Assembly: GCA_031263625.1 (NCBI GenBank) | Contig: JAISFK010000056.1 | Coordinates: 1 to 11,624 of the forward strand | Length of the DNA: 11,624 nt | From: Clostridiales bacterium | GTDB taxonomy: Bacteria > Bacillota > Clostridia > WRLR01 | Reading direction: 5' to 3' | Part shown: positions 5,797-11,385 of the stretch, piece after piece | Numbering within the stretch: position 1 is the first letter of the stretch | Layout of the letters: the number at the start of each line of letters is the position of its first letter | Notes under the pieces: generated by a model | Seen by the model: only the letters and a program-made list of their open reading frames with translations | Told to the model about the DNA's origin: nothing | Database searches by the model: none | Made by a program: the position numbers and the translations under genes

Positions 5797-7176
5797 TTAT
5801 CCTGCGTCCGCGGCGGCGCGCGTCCGCCTCTCCAGCAGCAGGATGGCGCCGGCCCCAACGAGCATCAGCGCCGCGACGAGCAGCATAAGCAGCTGCTTGT
5901 CGCCCATCGAAACCCCGAACAGGCGCACGGTCAGGCCGGCCGCGCGCGTGACGAACATCCGCCCCGTCGTCGCGCCGAGCAGCGCGGCCAGGTTCGCCAT
6001 CGTCGAGTAGAACGCGATGTACACGGTCTGGCTCTTTTCGGGTATGTTGACATACGGGATGTTCGTGAACGACAGGTTTATGCCCACCGCAAGGACATAG
6101 GCGTACAGCAGGATGATCGGGTAGAGGAATATCGTCCGCGCCGTGACGAACGACAGCCCGACAAGGTGCAGCAGGTACAGCCCCATCGCCATGCCCAGCA
6201 CCATGAACCATGAATACTTGCCGAGCTTTTTGCGCCAGAACGGCGTCAGGAAGATGAGCGCGGGTATGTTCAGCATGGACACGAGCGTGATGAACGAGTA
6301 GCTTACGCCGACGTCCCTCAGCAGGTACACCGAGTAGTACGACGCGGGGATGTTGGCCGTGAAGTGCCAGATGCAGGCCAGCCCGACCGTGAGCAGATAT
6401 TTCCGCTCCCTTAGGGGCTTGAGCGCTATGCTCTTGATCGACGGGCGCGCGCCGTCGCTCGGGTACGGGAACTCGTCCATCTTGCGGAGCTGCAGCAGAT
6501 CCGCGACGACGATGGCGGCTGTGGCCAGGCGCAGGATCACGAGGCCCTCCAGCTCCAGCCCCGCCGCCTCGAATATGTCGGCCGCCTTGCTGCCGGCGAG
6601 CACGGCGATCGCGACGACGAGGCCGTTCGACATGCTCAGGAACGAAAAGTAGCGCGCCCGCATGTTCCACGGCGTGAACTGCAAGTGCCAGACGGCGAAG
6701 CCCGGCGCTATGGCGGCGCTGAGGACGTTGGCGACGAGCACGACGGAGGCGAACGCGACGAGCTTGGCGGGGCCGGGCGCCGGCAGGAGCGGGATTGCGC
6801 CGAGCGCGACGATGTTGAGGAACATCACGGCGCAACGAACCCTGATCAGCAGGAGCTTGCGCTGCGCGAAGCGCTCCAGGAGCAGGGGGGAAAACAGCTG
6901 GAACAGGTTGCCCGCAAACGCGATGATGGATATGAGGCCGATGTAGCCGTCGTCCGCGTTCATCATGATCAGCAGCCCGGTCAGAAAGTTGCCGCCGATC
7001 AGGTTGGCGATGATGTTGCTCGTGTAGTTGAATTTCAGCTGGCGCAGGCGGTTTTGGGACATGGCGTCGCCATGGAAGTACCAGCCCTCGGCGGCGGCGG
7101 CGCGCACGGCGCCCGGCGCCCTGCGGGACAGCTCGCCCAGCTGCCGCCCCACCCTGCGGATATCTATTCGTAACAT
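5797..7176 (-). CDS. MFS family transporter
   Basis: This is an inner-membrane secondary transporter of the major facilitator superfamily, 459 residues, a normal length. A roughly 55-residue cytoplasmic N-terminal extension (ending near RLRQLKFNYTSN) precedes about 12 hydrophobic segments (about 56-70, 78-98, 109-131, 138-160, 180-197, 211-228, then 260-281, 290-311, 322-340, 347-370, 386-404 and 428-448). A motif-A-like cytoplasmic loop LLLERFAQRK lies between segments 2 and 3, and NMRARYFSFLSMSNG (171-185) resembles the loop after segment 4. A basic loop at 229-260 separates the two halves. The start ATG at 7176 has GAAAGG about eight bases upstream. It is transcribed alone from the promoter at 7277-7306. 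The substrate cannot be read from sequence; a sugar, drug or peptide are all possible. Confidence 0.82.
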   Translation of the reverse strand: MLRIDIRRVGRQLGELSRRAPGAVRAAAAEGWYFHGDAMSQNRLRQLKFNYTSNIIANLIGGNFLTGLLIMMNADDGYIGLISIIAFAGNLFQLFSPLLLERFAQRKLLLIRVRCAVMFLNIVALGAIPLLPAPGPAKLVAFASVVLVANVLSAAIAPGFAVWHLQFTPWNMRARYFSFLSMSNGLVVAIAVLAGSKAADIFEAAGLELEGLVILRLATAAIVVADLLQLRKMDEFPYPSDGARPSIKSIALKPLRERKYLLTVGLACIWHFTANIPASYYSVYLLRDVGVSYSFITLVSMLNIPALIFLTPFWRKKLGKYSWFMVLGMAMGLYLLHLVGLSFVTARTIFLYPIILLYAYVLAVGINLSFTNIPYVNIPEKSQTVYIAFYSTMANLAALLGATTGRMFVTRAAGLTVRLFGVSMGDKQLLMLLVAALMLVGAGAILLLERRTRAAADAG

Positions 7177-7209
7177 CTTGAGCGCCTTTCTTGCATCCGC
7201 CGGAATGTG

Positions 7210-7250
7210 AAGCGCAACGCGAAACGCAACGTAAAGCGCAACGCGAAGCG
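7210..7250. repeat. short tandem repeat in MFS leader
   Basis: AAGCGCAACGCGAA occurs exactly at 7210-7223 and 7234-7247 (24-base period), with a related ACGCAACGTA between them. It lies in the untranslated leader of the MFS gene, just upstream of its ribosome binding site. Confidence 0.5.
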
Positions 7251-7276
7251 CCGAGTTTTGCCCCGCCCGTAAATTC

Positions 7277-7306
7277 AGTCTACAACGTCCGGCGGGCAGC
7301 CGTCAA
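7277..7306 (-). promoter_or_regulatory. promoter of the MFS transporter gene
   Basis: On the minus strand, TTGACG (7306-7301, five of six) is followed after 18 bases by TAGACT (7282-7277, four of six). The start of transcription would be near 7270, giving a leader of about 94 bases. A 16-bp motif shared with the flavoprotein promoter lies nine bases upstream of the -35. Confidence 0.55.
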
Positions 7307-7315
7307 TATGTTTGC

Positions 7316-7331
7316 CGAAATTTATGCGGCG
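7316..7331. promoter_or_regulatory. 16-bp motif shared by two promoters (copy 1)
   Basis: CGAAATTTATGCGGCG is found here and again, identical, at 10460-10475. Here it ends nine bases upstream of the -35 of the minus-strand MFS promoter. It has the A/T core expected of an UP element but is longer than chance would easily give. It may be a regulator site or a dispersed genomic repeat. Confidence 0.4.
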
Positions 7332-7447
7332 GCGCGTCCGATGCCGCATTCGGCGCGCCCGACGGTGCGCATTGCGGCGCGTATGGCGCATGGCGGCTGG
7401 GTCGCCAAGGAGGTCGCCAAGGATGTCTAGCGCTTGCAAAATTCCAC
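7332..7447. other. non-coding stretch, no gene seen
   Basis: This is a GC-rich stretch with repeated GCGGCGCG/GCGCATGGCG steps and two GGTCGCCAAGGA copies (7409-7433). A 40-codon plus-strand frame (7308-7430, beginning MFAEIYAAARP) crosses it but has no ribosome binding site and no recognisable motif. Confidence 0.4.
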
Positions 7448-7476
7448 TTTACAATATAACCGCGCAAGTATATAAT
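7448..7476 (+). promoter_or_regulatory. promoter of the antisense (antitoxin) RNA
   Basis: TTTACA (7448-7453, five of six) and TATAAT (7471-7476, perfect) are separated by exactly 17 bases. This is the best consensus promoter in the window. No protein-coding frame with a ribosome binding site follows it; only about 83 bases remain before a strong plus-strand terminator. That arrangement indicates a short non-coding RNA. Confidence 0.8.
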
Positions 7477-7482
7477 AATAGC

Positions 7483-7566
7483 AGTTGGGGGCCCTTGCGG
7501 GCTCGCCACAGAGCGCTTATTGTTTTGCAATAACCGTCCTGGTGCGATCAGGGCGGTTACTTTTTG
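7483..7566 (+). ncRNA. candidate antisense RNA antitoxin (RatA-like arrangement)
   Basis: A transcript of about 80-85 nucleotides is predicted from the promoter at 7448-7476 to the terminator ending near 7565. It converges on the minus-strand toxin gene and is complementary to the last two toxin codons, the stop and the 3' untranslated region. It can fold as a GCCC-TTGC-GGGC stem (7491-7502), then TTATTG/CAATAA (7517-7533), then the terminator stem. 3'-end overlap of toxin mRNA and antitoxin RNA is the arrangement known for txpA/ratA in Bacillus subtilis. The sequence itself is not recognised; the call rests on the arrangement and on the Hol_Tox-like partner. Confidence 0.65.
7531..7565 (+). 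terminator. intrinsic terminator of the antisense RNA, overlapping the toxin stop codon
   Basis: TAACCGTCCTG (7531-7541) pairs with CAGGGCGGTTA (7549-7559), an 11-bp stem with one G-T pair and a 7-base loop, followed by CTTTTT (7560-7565). The last three bases of the stem (7557-7559) are the complement of the toxin's TAA stop. On the minus strand the stem is followed by TTGCAAAACA, which is a weak termination signal, so the toxin transcript probably extends further across the antisense RNA. Confidence 0.8.
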
Positions 7567-7646
7567 CTATTTTGCAAATACTCAAGCAACGCTATAATAG
7601 CCGTCACAAGGGCAATTATCAAAGATAATCGCTCGTACTCGCTCAT
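7557..7646 (-). CDS. Hol_Tox-like small membrane toxin peptide of a type I toxin-antitoxin locus
   Basis: This 29-residue peptide begins MSEYERLSLIIALVTAI and ends LLEYLQNSKK. The pattern is a short polar N-terminus with the YE.L motif, one hydrophobic helix (about 7-21) and a basic C-terminus. It matches the putative holin-like toxin family (Hol_Tox, which includes TxpA-type peptides of Bacillota). Such peptides insert in the cytoplasmic membrane and depolarise it or disturb the envelope when their antisense RNA is absent. The gene has its own promoter (7705-7733) and a strong Shine-Dalgarno AAAGGGGGTGAG (7662-7651). That site is partly sequestered by an upstream CCCT able to pair with AGGG (7667-7657), as is common in type I toxin messages. 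The TAA stop lies inside the convergent RNA's terminator stem. It is short even for the family; family assignment is by pattern recognition. Confidence 0.75.
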   Translation of the reverse strand: MSEYERLSLIIALVTAIIALLEYLQNSKK

Positions 7647-7704
7647 AGGCCTCACCCCCTTTCAGGGATGCGGCAAGCCCGCGCCTGCACCAACTGCTTG
7701 GTAA

Positions 7705-7733
7705 ATTATACCACAAGCGCGCGTGGGGCGCAA
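7705..7733 (-). promoter_or_regulatory. promoter of the small toxin gene
   Basis: On the minus strand, TTGCGC (7733-7728, three of six) and a perfect TATAAT (7710-7705) are spaced by 17 bases, with TG one base before the -10 (TGGTATAAT). The transcript would start near 7698, about 50 bases before the ATG. Confidence 0.75.
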
Positions 7734-7740
7734 ATACTTT

Positions 7741-7935
7741 TTTAGCCTGATCTCAGCCCTTGATCTCCCATGATCTCAGCCCCGCTGCGGCTACGGTTGC
7801 GGCCAAATGCGCCCGGCAATGAAGGCTGCTTGCAGGGCGCGCACGGGCTCGGTGAAATGCACATGGGGAAAAGCCCGGCGGCCAGGCCAAAAAATGGCCG
7901 GAAAATAGCCGAAAAATACCGAAAAAAGGGAAGCT
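7741..7935. repeat. non-coding region with short direct repeats upstream of the GH99-like gene
   Basis: No gene is seen. TGATCTCAGCCC occurs at 7748-7759 and 7771-7782, with TGATCTC also at 7761-7767. Further on, an 11-base unit recurs: GCCGGAAAATA (7897-7907), GCCGAAAAATA (7908-7918) and a decayed CCGAAAAAAGG (7919-7929). GGCCA/TGGCC can pair around five A residues near 7885-7899, giving a small hairpin. This may be decayed sequence or a regulatory region for the gene at 8030. Confidence 0.45.
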
Positions 7936-7950
7936 TGCAATAAAGTCCTA

Positions 7951-7979
7951 TTGAAGCGCCGGATATGGTATGCTATGTT
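7951..7979 (+). promoter_or_regulatory. promoter of the GH99-like gene
   Basis: TTGAAG (7951-7956, four of six) is followed after 17 bases by TATGTT (7974-7979, four of six), with TG one base before it (extended -10). The transcript would start near 7986, leaving a leader of about 44 bases to the ATG at 8030. Confidence 0.5.
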
Positions 7980-8029
7980 TACTGCGAGCAAATTCATTGA
8001 AAATCGAAAAATTGAAAGAGGTGATTCGC

Positions 8030-9136
8030 ATGGCGCGCAAATACGACGTGGCCGCCTATGTATGGCCCGCGTACACGGGCAACGAGCCCCGCAGCCGGAT
8101 GTTCTGGCCGCAGGGCATCGGCGAATGGGAGACAGTGAAAGCGGCCGGCCCCAAATTTGAAGGCCATGGCTGGCCCCGCCGCCCGCTGTGGGGCTATGTC
8201 AACGAGGCCGATCCCTATGTGATGGAGATGGAAATCGAGGCGGCCGCCGATCATAATGTGAATGTGTTCATATATGACTGGTACTGGTACGACAGGCGCC
8301 CTTTTCTGGAGCAATGCCTTAACGACGGCTTTTTGGGGGCCAAAAACAACCGCAAGATGAAGTTCTTTTTGATGTGGGCCAACCATTCCGCCAACTGCTA
8401 TTGGGACATCCGGCTTTCGTCCGGGCCTGAAACCGTCATTTGGGACGGGGCTGTGGATCTTGCCGAGACAAAGAGGGTGTTTGCCAGGGTGATTGGCAAG
8501 TATTTTTCCCATCCGTCGTACTATCGCATTGACGGCGCGCCCGTGTTCATGATTTACGACGTCGCCAATCTCTGCCGCGGGCTGGGCGGGCTGGAGGGCG
8601 CGAGGCGAGCGCTGGAGCTGTTCCGCGAGATGTGCGTCCAGGCCGGCTTTCCGGGGCTGCACCTGCAGCTGTGCATGTACAGCGACAGGAACTTCAATCT
8701 TTCCGGGATGGACGGGGGCAAGCCCGCAACCACCGGCGCAATCATCCGGGACTTGCGCTTCGACAGCCTGTCCCATTACCAGTTTGTCCATTTCACCTCC
8801 GTGTCGCGGGACTATATGGAAATCGTCGCCGACGCGCAAAAAGAATGGGAGCGCATCGACCGAGCCTACAGCCAGCCATACTTCCCGCACATTTCGGTGG
8901 GCTGGGACAACAATCCGAGGTTTCATGCCTTGCGCCCCAGCATCGTCGCCGGGAACACGCCGGAGCGTTTTGAGCAGGCGCTGCGCATGGCTAAGGACTA
9001 CGTTGACGCGCATCCCGGCCAGCCGCCGCTGCTCACCGTCAACAGCTGGAACGAATGGACCGAAACCAGCTATCTGCAGCCGGACGACGTATACGGCTAT
9101 GGCTATCTGGATGCGGTGAAGCGGGTTTTCGGCTGA
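8030..9136 (+). CDS. GH99-like / WbsX family protein
   Basis: This 368-residue protein has no signal peptide, so it is probably cytoplasmic. It belongs to the group annotated as glycoside hydrolase family 99-like or WbsX-like (Glyco_tran_WbsX). The supporting stretches are AAYVWPAYTGNEP (8-20), the trailing end of an FIYDWYWYDRRP block (80-91), FFLMWANHS (112-120), HPSYYRIDGAPVFMIYD (161-177), and the C-terminal hallmark VNSWNEWTETSYLQPDD (337-353) with YGYGYLDAV. The acidic residues in NEW and TETSY are family-typical and may act in catalysis. Members are linked to polysaccharide metabolism, but few have a proven reaction; both glycosidase and glycosyltransferase roles have been proposed. 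The start at 8030 is fixed by AAAGAGGTGAT (8016-8026); upstream in-frame codons lie before any ribosome binding site. The URO-D family gene follows in the same direction after 133 bases. Confidence 0.8.
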   Translation: MARKYDVAAYVWPAYTGNEPRSRMFWPQGIGEWETVKAAGPKFEGHGWPRRPLWGYVNEADPYVMEMEIEAAADHNVNVFIYDWYWYDRRPFLEQCLNDGFLGAKNNRKMKFFLMWANHSANCYWDIRLSSGPETVIWDGAVDLAETKRVFARVIGKYFSHPSYYRIDGAPVFMIYDVANLCRGLGGLEGARRALELFREMCVQAGFPGLHLQLCMYSDRNFNLSGMDGGKPATTGAIIRDLRFDSLSHYQFVHFTSVSRDYMEIVADAQKEWERIDRAYSQPYFPHISVGWDNNPRFHALRPSIVAGNTPERFEQALRMAKDYVDAHPGQPPLLTVNSWNEWTETSYLQPDDVYGYGYLDAVKRVFG

Positions 9137-9146
9137 TGCCGGTTGG

Positions 9147-9253
9147 CAGGCCATAGAGCCATAGGACAGGCCATATAGAGCCATATAGGCATATAGGAGC
9201 ATAGAGCCATATAGGAGCCATAGAACCATAGGACAGGCCATATGGAGCCATAA
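9147..9253. repeat. CCATA-type short repeat tract between GH99-like and URO-D-like genes
   Basis: About 107 bases are built almost entirely from GAGCCATA, GGACAGGCCATA and ATATAGG steps. An exact 18-bp copy (CCATAGGACAGGCCATAT) occurs at 9159-9176 and 9226-9243. GAGCCATA and its variants recur roughly every 10-20 bases. The tract ends right at the ribosome binding site of the next gene (9255-9260). It has no spacer/repeat regularity of a CRISPR and no coding potential with a start signal. Confidence 0.8.
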
Positions 9254-9269
9254 TGAGGAGCTGACAAGG

Positions 9270-10397
9270 ATGCTGAGCCGTTCAGATTTGGAGCAGTTTT
9301 GGAAGGACGACGCCCTGGCGCACGAGGACAACTGCTTTAGCCCGCATGCGCCGCAGGTGGCCCTGGGGATTCGCATGTCGGACGAATGCGTGTTTGCCGA
9401 GCTGGGCGAAGAGGGCGAGCCCTGGGGCTACACGCCGCGCGAAAGGCGGCTGGAGCTGAACAAGCGGTACAATGGCCTGGCGGAGCGCATCGTGGGGCGG
9501 CGCCTGTTGGCGGAGGAGCTGCCCGCCCCCGATGCGAGGTTTCCGCATGTGCGCATGATTGGCGAGGTCTTTGGCGGCGAATACGTTTATTACAGCGGGA
9601 ACACGTGGCTGAAAAGTCGCTACGACACCCCTACGGCGCTAGAGGCCCAGCTGGATGCCATCGACAAAATGGATTTTCGCGGCTTCGTGCTGCCTTCGGG
9701 CTGGGAGGCCGAGAAGAAGCGCATTTTCGAGACTTTCGGGATTCGCCCGCAGCCCTTTCGCAATATCCGGGGGCCGGTCACGCTGGCCTGCTCAATTTTT
9801 GGCGCCGAGAATTTTGTCTACCTCTATTACGACGCGCCGGAACTGTTCAGCCGATTCAGCCGCGCCATCTGCGATGTCATTTTAAAGTACATTCGCCTAT
9901 TCAGCGAGGAATCTGGCTACGGATGCGCGGAAGAAACCCGTCCGAGAGGATTTCAGTTTAACGACGACGACTGCGCCTTGCTGACGCCTGAAATGTACGA
10001 GGCCTTTGGCTATCCGGTGCTGAAGGAAGTGTTTGGCTACGCCTCGCCGGCTCCGGGGGACGAGCGATACCAGCACTCGGATTCGGACATGGGGCATCTG
10101 CTGCCTATTTTGGGCAGCCTTGGGCTGACTGGCTGCAACTTCGGCCCCAAGCTCTCGGTGGAGGAGATACGCCGGCACTGCCCCCGCGCCCGCATCGACG
10201 GGCAGCTGGCGCCCTTTACATTCATGGGCAACGACCGAAAAGAGATTGTGGCCGAGGTGGAGCGGGACTGCAAGGCGATAAAAGCCATTGGCGGGCGCGG
10301 GCTCAACTTGGCGACGGCCGGATCCATCAACAACGGCTCGCTCTTGCGCAGCATGCTCGCAGTGATGGAAGGCATTTTGGAATTTGGGCGCTACTAG
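9270..10397 (+). CDS. uroporphyrinogen decarboxylase (URO-D) family protein, likely cobalamin-type methyltransferase-like
   Basis: This 375-residue protein belongs to the URO-D superfamily, which covers haem-pathway HemE and the MtaA/MtbA/CmuA methyltransferases. Recognisable stretches are FRNIRGPVTLACSIFG (163-178), FNDDDCALLTPEMYEAFGYPVLKEVF (230-255; a D-rich substrate-pocket segment) and HSDSDMGHLLPILGSLGLTGCNFGP (269-293). They are followed by IDGQLAPFTFMGNDRKEIVAEV (309-330) and a closing GGRGLNLATAGSI segment. It is not HemE by context: no other haem genes are present. His269 and Cys289 are possible metal ligands, but the classical HXC...C zinc set of MtaA is not obvious. The start ATG at 9270 has GAGGAG (9255-9260) nine bases upstream. 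It is possibly cotranscribed with the GH99-like gene. No corrinoid protein is in view, so a methyl-transfer role is an inference. Confidence 0.78.
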   Translation: MLSRSDLEQFWKDDALAHEDNCFSPHAPQVALGIRMSDECVFAELGEEGEPWGYTPRERRLELNKRYNGLAERIVGRRLLAEELPAPDARFPHVRMIGEVFGGEYVYYSGNTWLKSRYDTPTALEAQLDAIDKMDFRGFVLPSGWEAEKKRIFETFGIRPQPFRNIRGPVTLACSIFGAENFVYLYYDAPELFSRFSRAICDVILKYIRLFSEESGYGCAEETRPRGFQFNDDDCALLTPEMYEAFGYPVLKEVFGYASPAPGDERYQHSDSDMGHLLPILGSLGLTGCNFGPKLSVEEIRRHCPRARIDGQLAPFTFMGNDRKEIVAEVERDCKAIKAIGGRGLNLATAGSINNGSLLRSMLAVMEGILEFGRY

Positions 10398-10459
10398 CGC
10401 AGAGGGAGCGCAGTGGGGAGCGCAAAAGGGAATTTTGTGAATTTTGTTGGGGCGGCTGT

Positions 10460-10475
10460 CGAAATTTATGCGGCG
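10460..10475. promoter_or_regulatory. 16-bp motif shared by two promoters (copy 2)
   Basis: This is identical to 7316-7331 (CGAAATTTATGCGGCG). Here it ends six bases upstream of the -35 of the flavoprotein promoter, so both copies sit directly upstream of a core promoter, though in opposite orientation relative to transcription. Confidence 0.4.
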
Positions 10476-10481
10476 CCCCGC

Positions 10482-10510
10482 CTGACAGGCGAAAATTTCT
10501 GTGATACAAT
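10482..10510 (+). promoter_or_regulatory. promoter of the flavoprotein gene
   Basis: CTGACA (10482-10487, five of six) and TACAAT (10505-10510, five of six) are spaced by 17 bases, and TG lies one base before the -10 (TGATACAAT, extended -10). Transcription would start near 10517, leaving an untranslated leader of about 160 bases. Confidence 0.7.
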
Positions 10511-10675
10511 GGTGGAGCGCAAACGCGGAGGCCATCGGCGGCGACCGTCAGCGGCGGTCGTCGGCAAAGGTCGCCGGCCGCCGGCAGAGGCCGTCTGCTT
10601 GGCCCGTCGGCGCAGGCCATTGGCGGCGACCATCTGGCGAGGCCGCAGAATACAGTGCAGAGAGGACGCGCTGAC
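10511..10675 (+). other. long, GC-rich, repetitive leader of the flavoprotein gene
   Basis: The leader contains an imperfect direct repeat, AGGCCATYGGCGGCGACC, at 10529-10546 and 10614-10631 (17 of 18 bases). It also has a 9-bp stem CGGCGACCG/CGGTCGTCG (10539-10547 with 10555-10563) and a GCCGG/CCGGC stem near 10573-10585. No start codon with a ribosome binding site is seen before 10676. It does not match a riboswitch class I know; slippage-expanded DNA is the simpler reading. Confidence 0.45.
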
Positions 10676-11296
10676 ATGAATGTTTTGCTGATAAACGGCA
10701 GCCCCAGGAAAGACGGATGCACGAACGCCGCTTTGTCCGAGGCGGCGGGCGCTTTGAACGCCAACGGGATAGAGACGCGGATCTACCACATCGGCAAGGC
10801 CCCCATACAGGACTGCACGGCCTGCCGGGGCTGCGCCGGCAGCGGCCGCTGCGTGTTCGGCGGCGACGGCGTGAACGAGTGCGCGGAGCTGCTCAAGGCC
10901 GCGGACGGCCTGATCGTCGGCTCCCCCGTGTATTACGGCGCGGCGGCCGGATCCGTCTGCTCGTTCCTGGACAGGCTGTTCTTCCTCAAGAGCGGCCCCT
11001 ACGAGCAAAAGCCCGCCGCAGCGGTCGTCTGCTGCCGCAGGGCCGGCGCGACGGCCGCGCTGGACAGGCTCAACAAGTATTTCATGCTGTCCAGCATGCC
11101 CGTAGTGACGTCGCAGTACTGGAACATGGTGCACGGCAACACGCCGGACGAGGCCCGCCGGGATCTGGAGGGCATGCAGACCATGCGGACGCTCGGGAGC
11201 AACATGGCGTGGCTCCTGAAATGCATCGGCGCGGCGAAAGGCGCGGTGCCTCCCCCGGAGCGCGAGGCGCGCGTGGCGACGAATTTCATACGCTGA
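10676..11296 (+). CDS. NADPH-dependent FMN reductase / iron-sulfur flavoprotein-like protein
   Basis: This is a cytoplasmic flavodoxin-fold redox protein of 206 residues. The N-terminus MNVLLINGSPRKDGCTN (1-17) is the FMN phosphate-binding loop of the FMN_red/flavodoxin_2 group. AADGLIVGSPVYYGAAAGSVCSFLDRL (76-101) is the second FMN-contacting segment. Between them, Cys47, Cys50, Cys53 and Cys59 form a compact CX2CX2CX5C motif like that of iron-sulfur flavoproteins (Isf) of anaerobes, which bind a 4Fe-4S cluster and pass electrons from ferredoxin. The tail (SNMAWLLKCIGAAK) is family-typical. ATG 10676 was chosen because GAGAGGA (10660-10666) lies nine bases upstream; an in-frame GTG at 10655 has no such site. 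It is transcribed alone from 10482-10510. The electron donor and substrate are unknown. Confidence 0.87.
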   Translation: MNVLLINGSPRKDGCTNAALSEAAGALNANGIETRIYHIGKAPIQDCTACRGCAGSGRCVFGGDGVNECAELLKAADGLIVGSPVYYGAAAGSVCSFLDRLFFLKSGPYEQKPAAAVVCCRRAGATAALDRLNKYFMLSSMPVVTSQYWNMVHGNTPDEARRDLEGMQTMRTLGSNMAWLLKCIGAAKGAVPPPEREARVATNFIR

Positions 11297-11302
11297 CAAT
11301 TT

Positions 11303-11332
11303 AAAAAAAGAGCGGCTACCTTGTCGTAGCCG
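11303..11332 (-). terminator. intrinsic terminator embedded in the broken PIN toxin gene
   Basis: On the minus strand, CGGCTAC (11332-11326) pairs with GTAGCCG (11319-11313) around a 6-base loop, followed by CTC and seven T residues (11309-11303). It would end transcription of the antitoxin-toxin operon. Its stem is made of the toxin's own codons for GYDKVA, so either the hairpin is coincidental or the T-run was gained when the gene was cut. Confidence 0.65.
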
Positions 11333-11385
11333 GCTTCCCGATTGACGAGAGCGATGACTGCGCAGGCATCCAACACATATGTCAC
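11303..11385 (-). pseudogene. PIN-domain (VapC-type) toxin, truncated to the N-terminal ~27 residues
   Basis: The reading frame starts at GTG 11385, overlapping the antitoxin stop as GTGA, the usual coupled TA arrangement. It gives VTYVLDACAVIALVNREAGYDKVAALF, a textbook PIN-domain N-terminus with the first catalytic Asp (residue 6) and an acidic residue in NRE (17). Intact PIN toxins have about 130 residues and three to four acidic active-site residues. After about 27 residues the resemblance stops, and the frame merely runs antisense into the flavoprotein gene. The break lies between about 11297 and 11305, next to the T-run and directly after the flavoprotein stop (11296). No nuclease activity is expected. 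Confidence 0.75.

Noticed and set aside
7308..7430. 40-codon plus-strand frame beginning MFAEIYAAARP
   Set aside because: No ribosome binding site; its EIYAA part is explained by the shared 16-bp DNA motif, and the rest is repetitive.
9147..9253. CRISPR-like array
   Set aside because: The units are short, degenerate and irregularly spaced without unique spacers, and no cas genes are nearby.
10655..10675. GTG start seven codons upstream of the flavoprotein ATG
   Set aside because: No ribosome binding site precedes it, while GAGAGGA is well placed for the ATG at 10676, where the conserved N-terminal strand begins.
10999..11302. Continuation of the PIN toxin frame to 129 codons, a normal PIN length
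   Set aside because: The sequence after residue 27 has no PIN character and is exactly antisense to the well-supported flavoprotein gene; the length match is coincidental.
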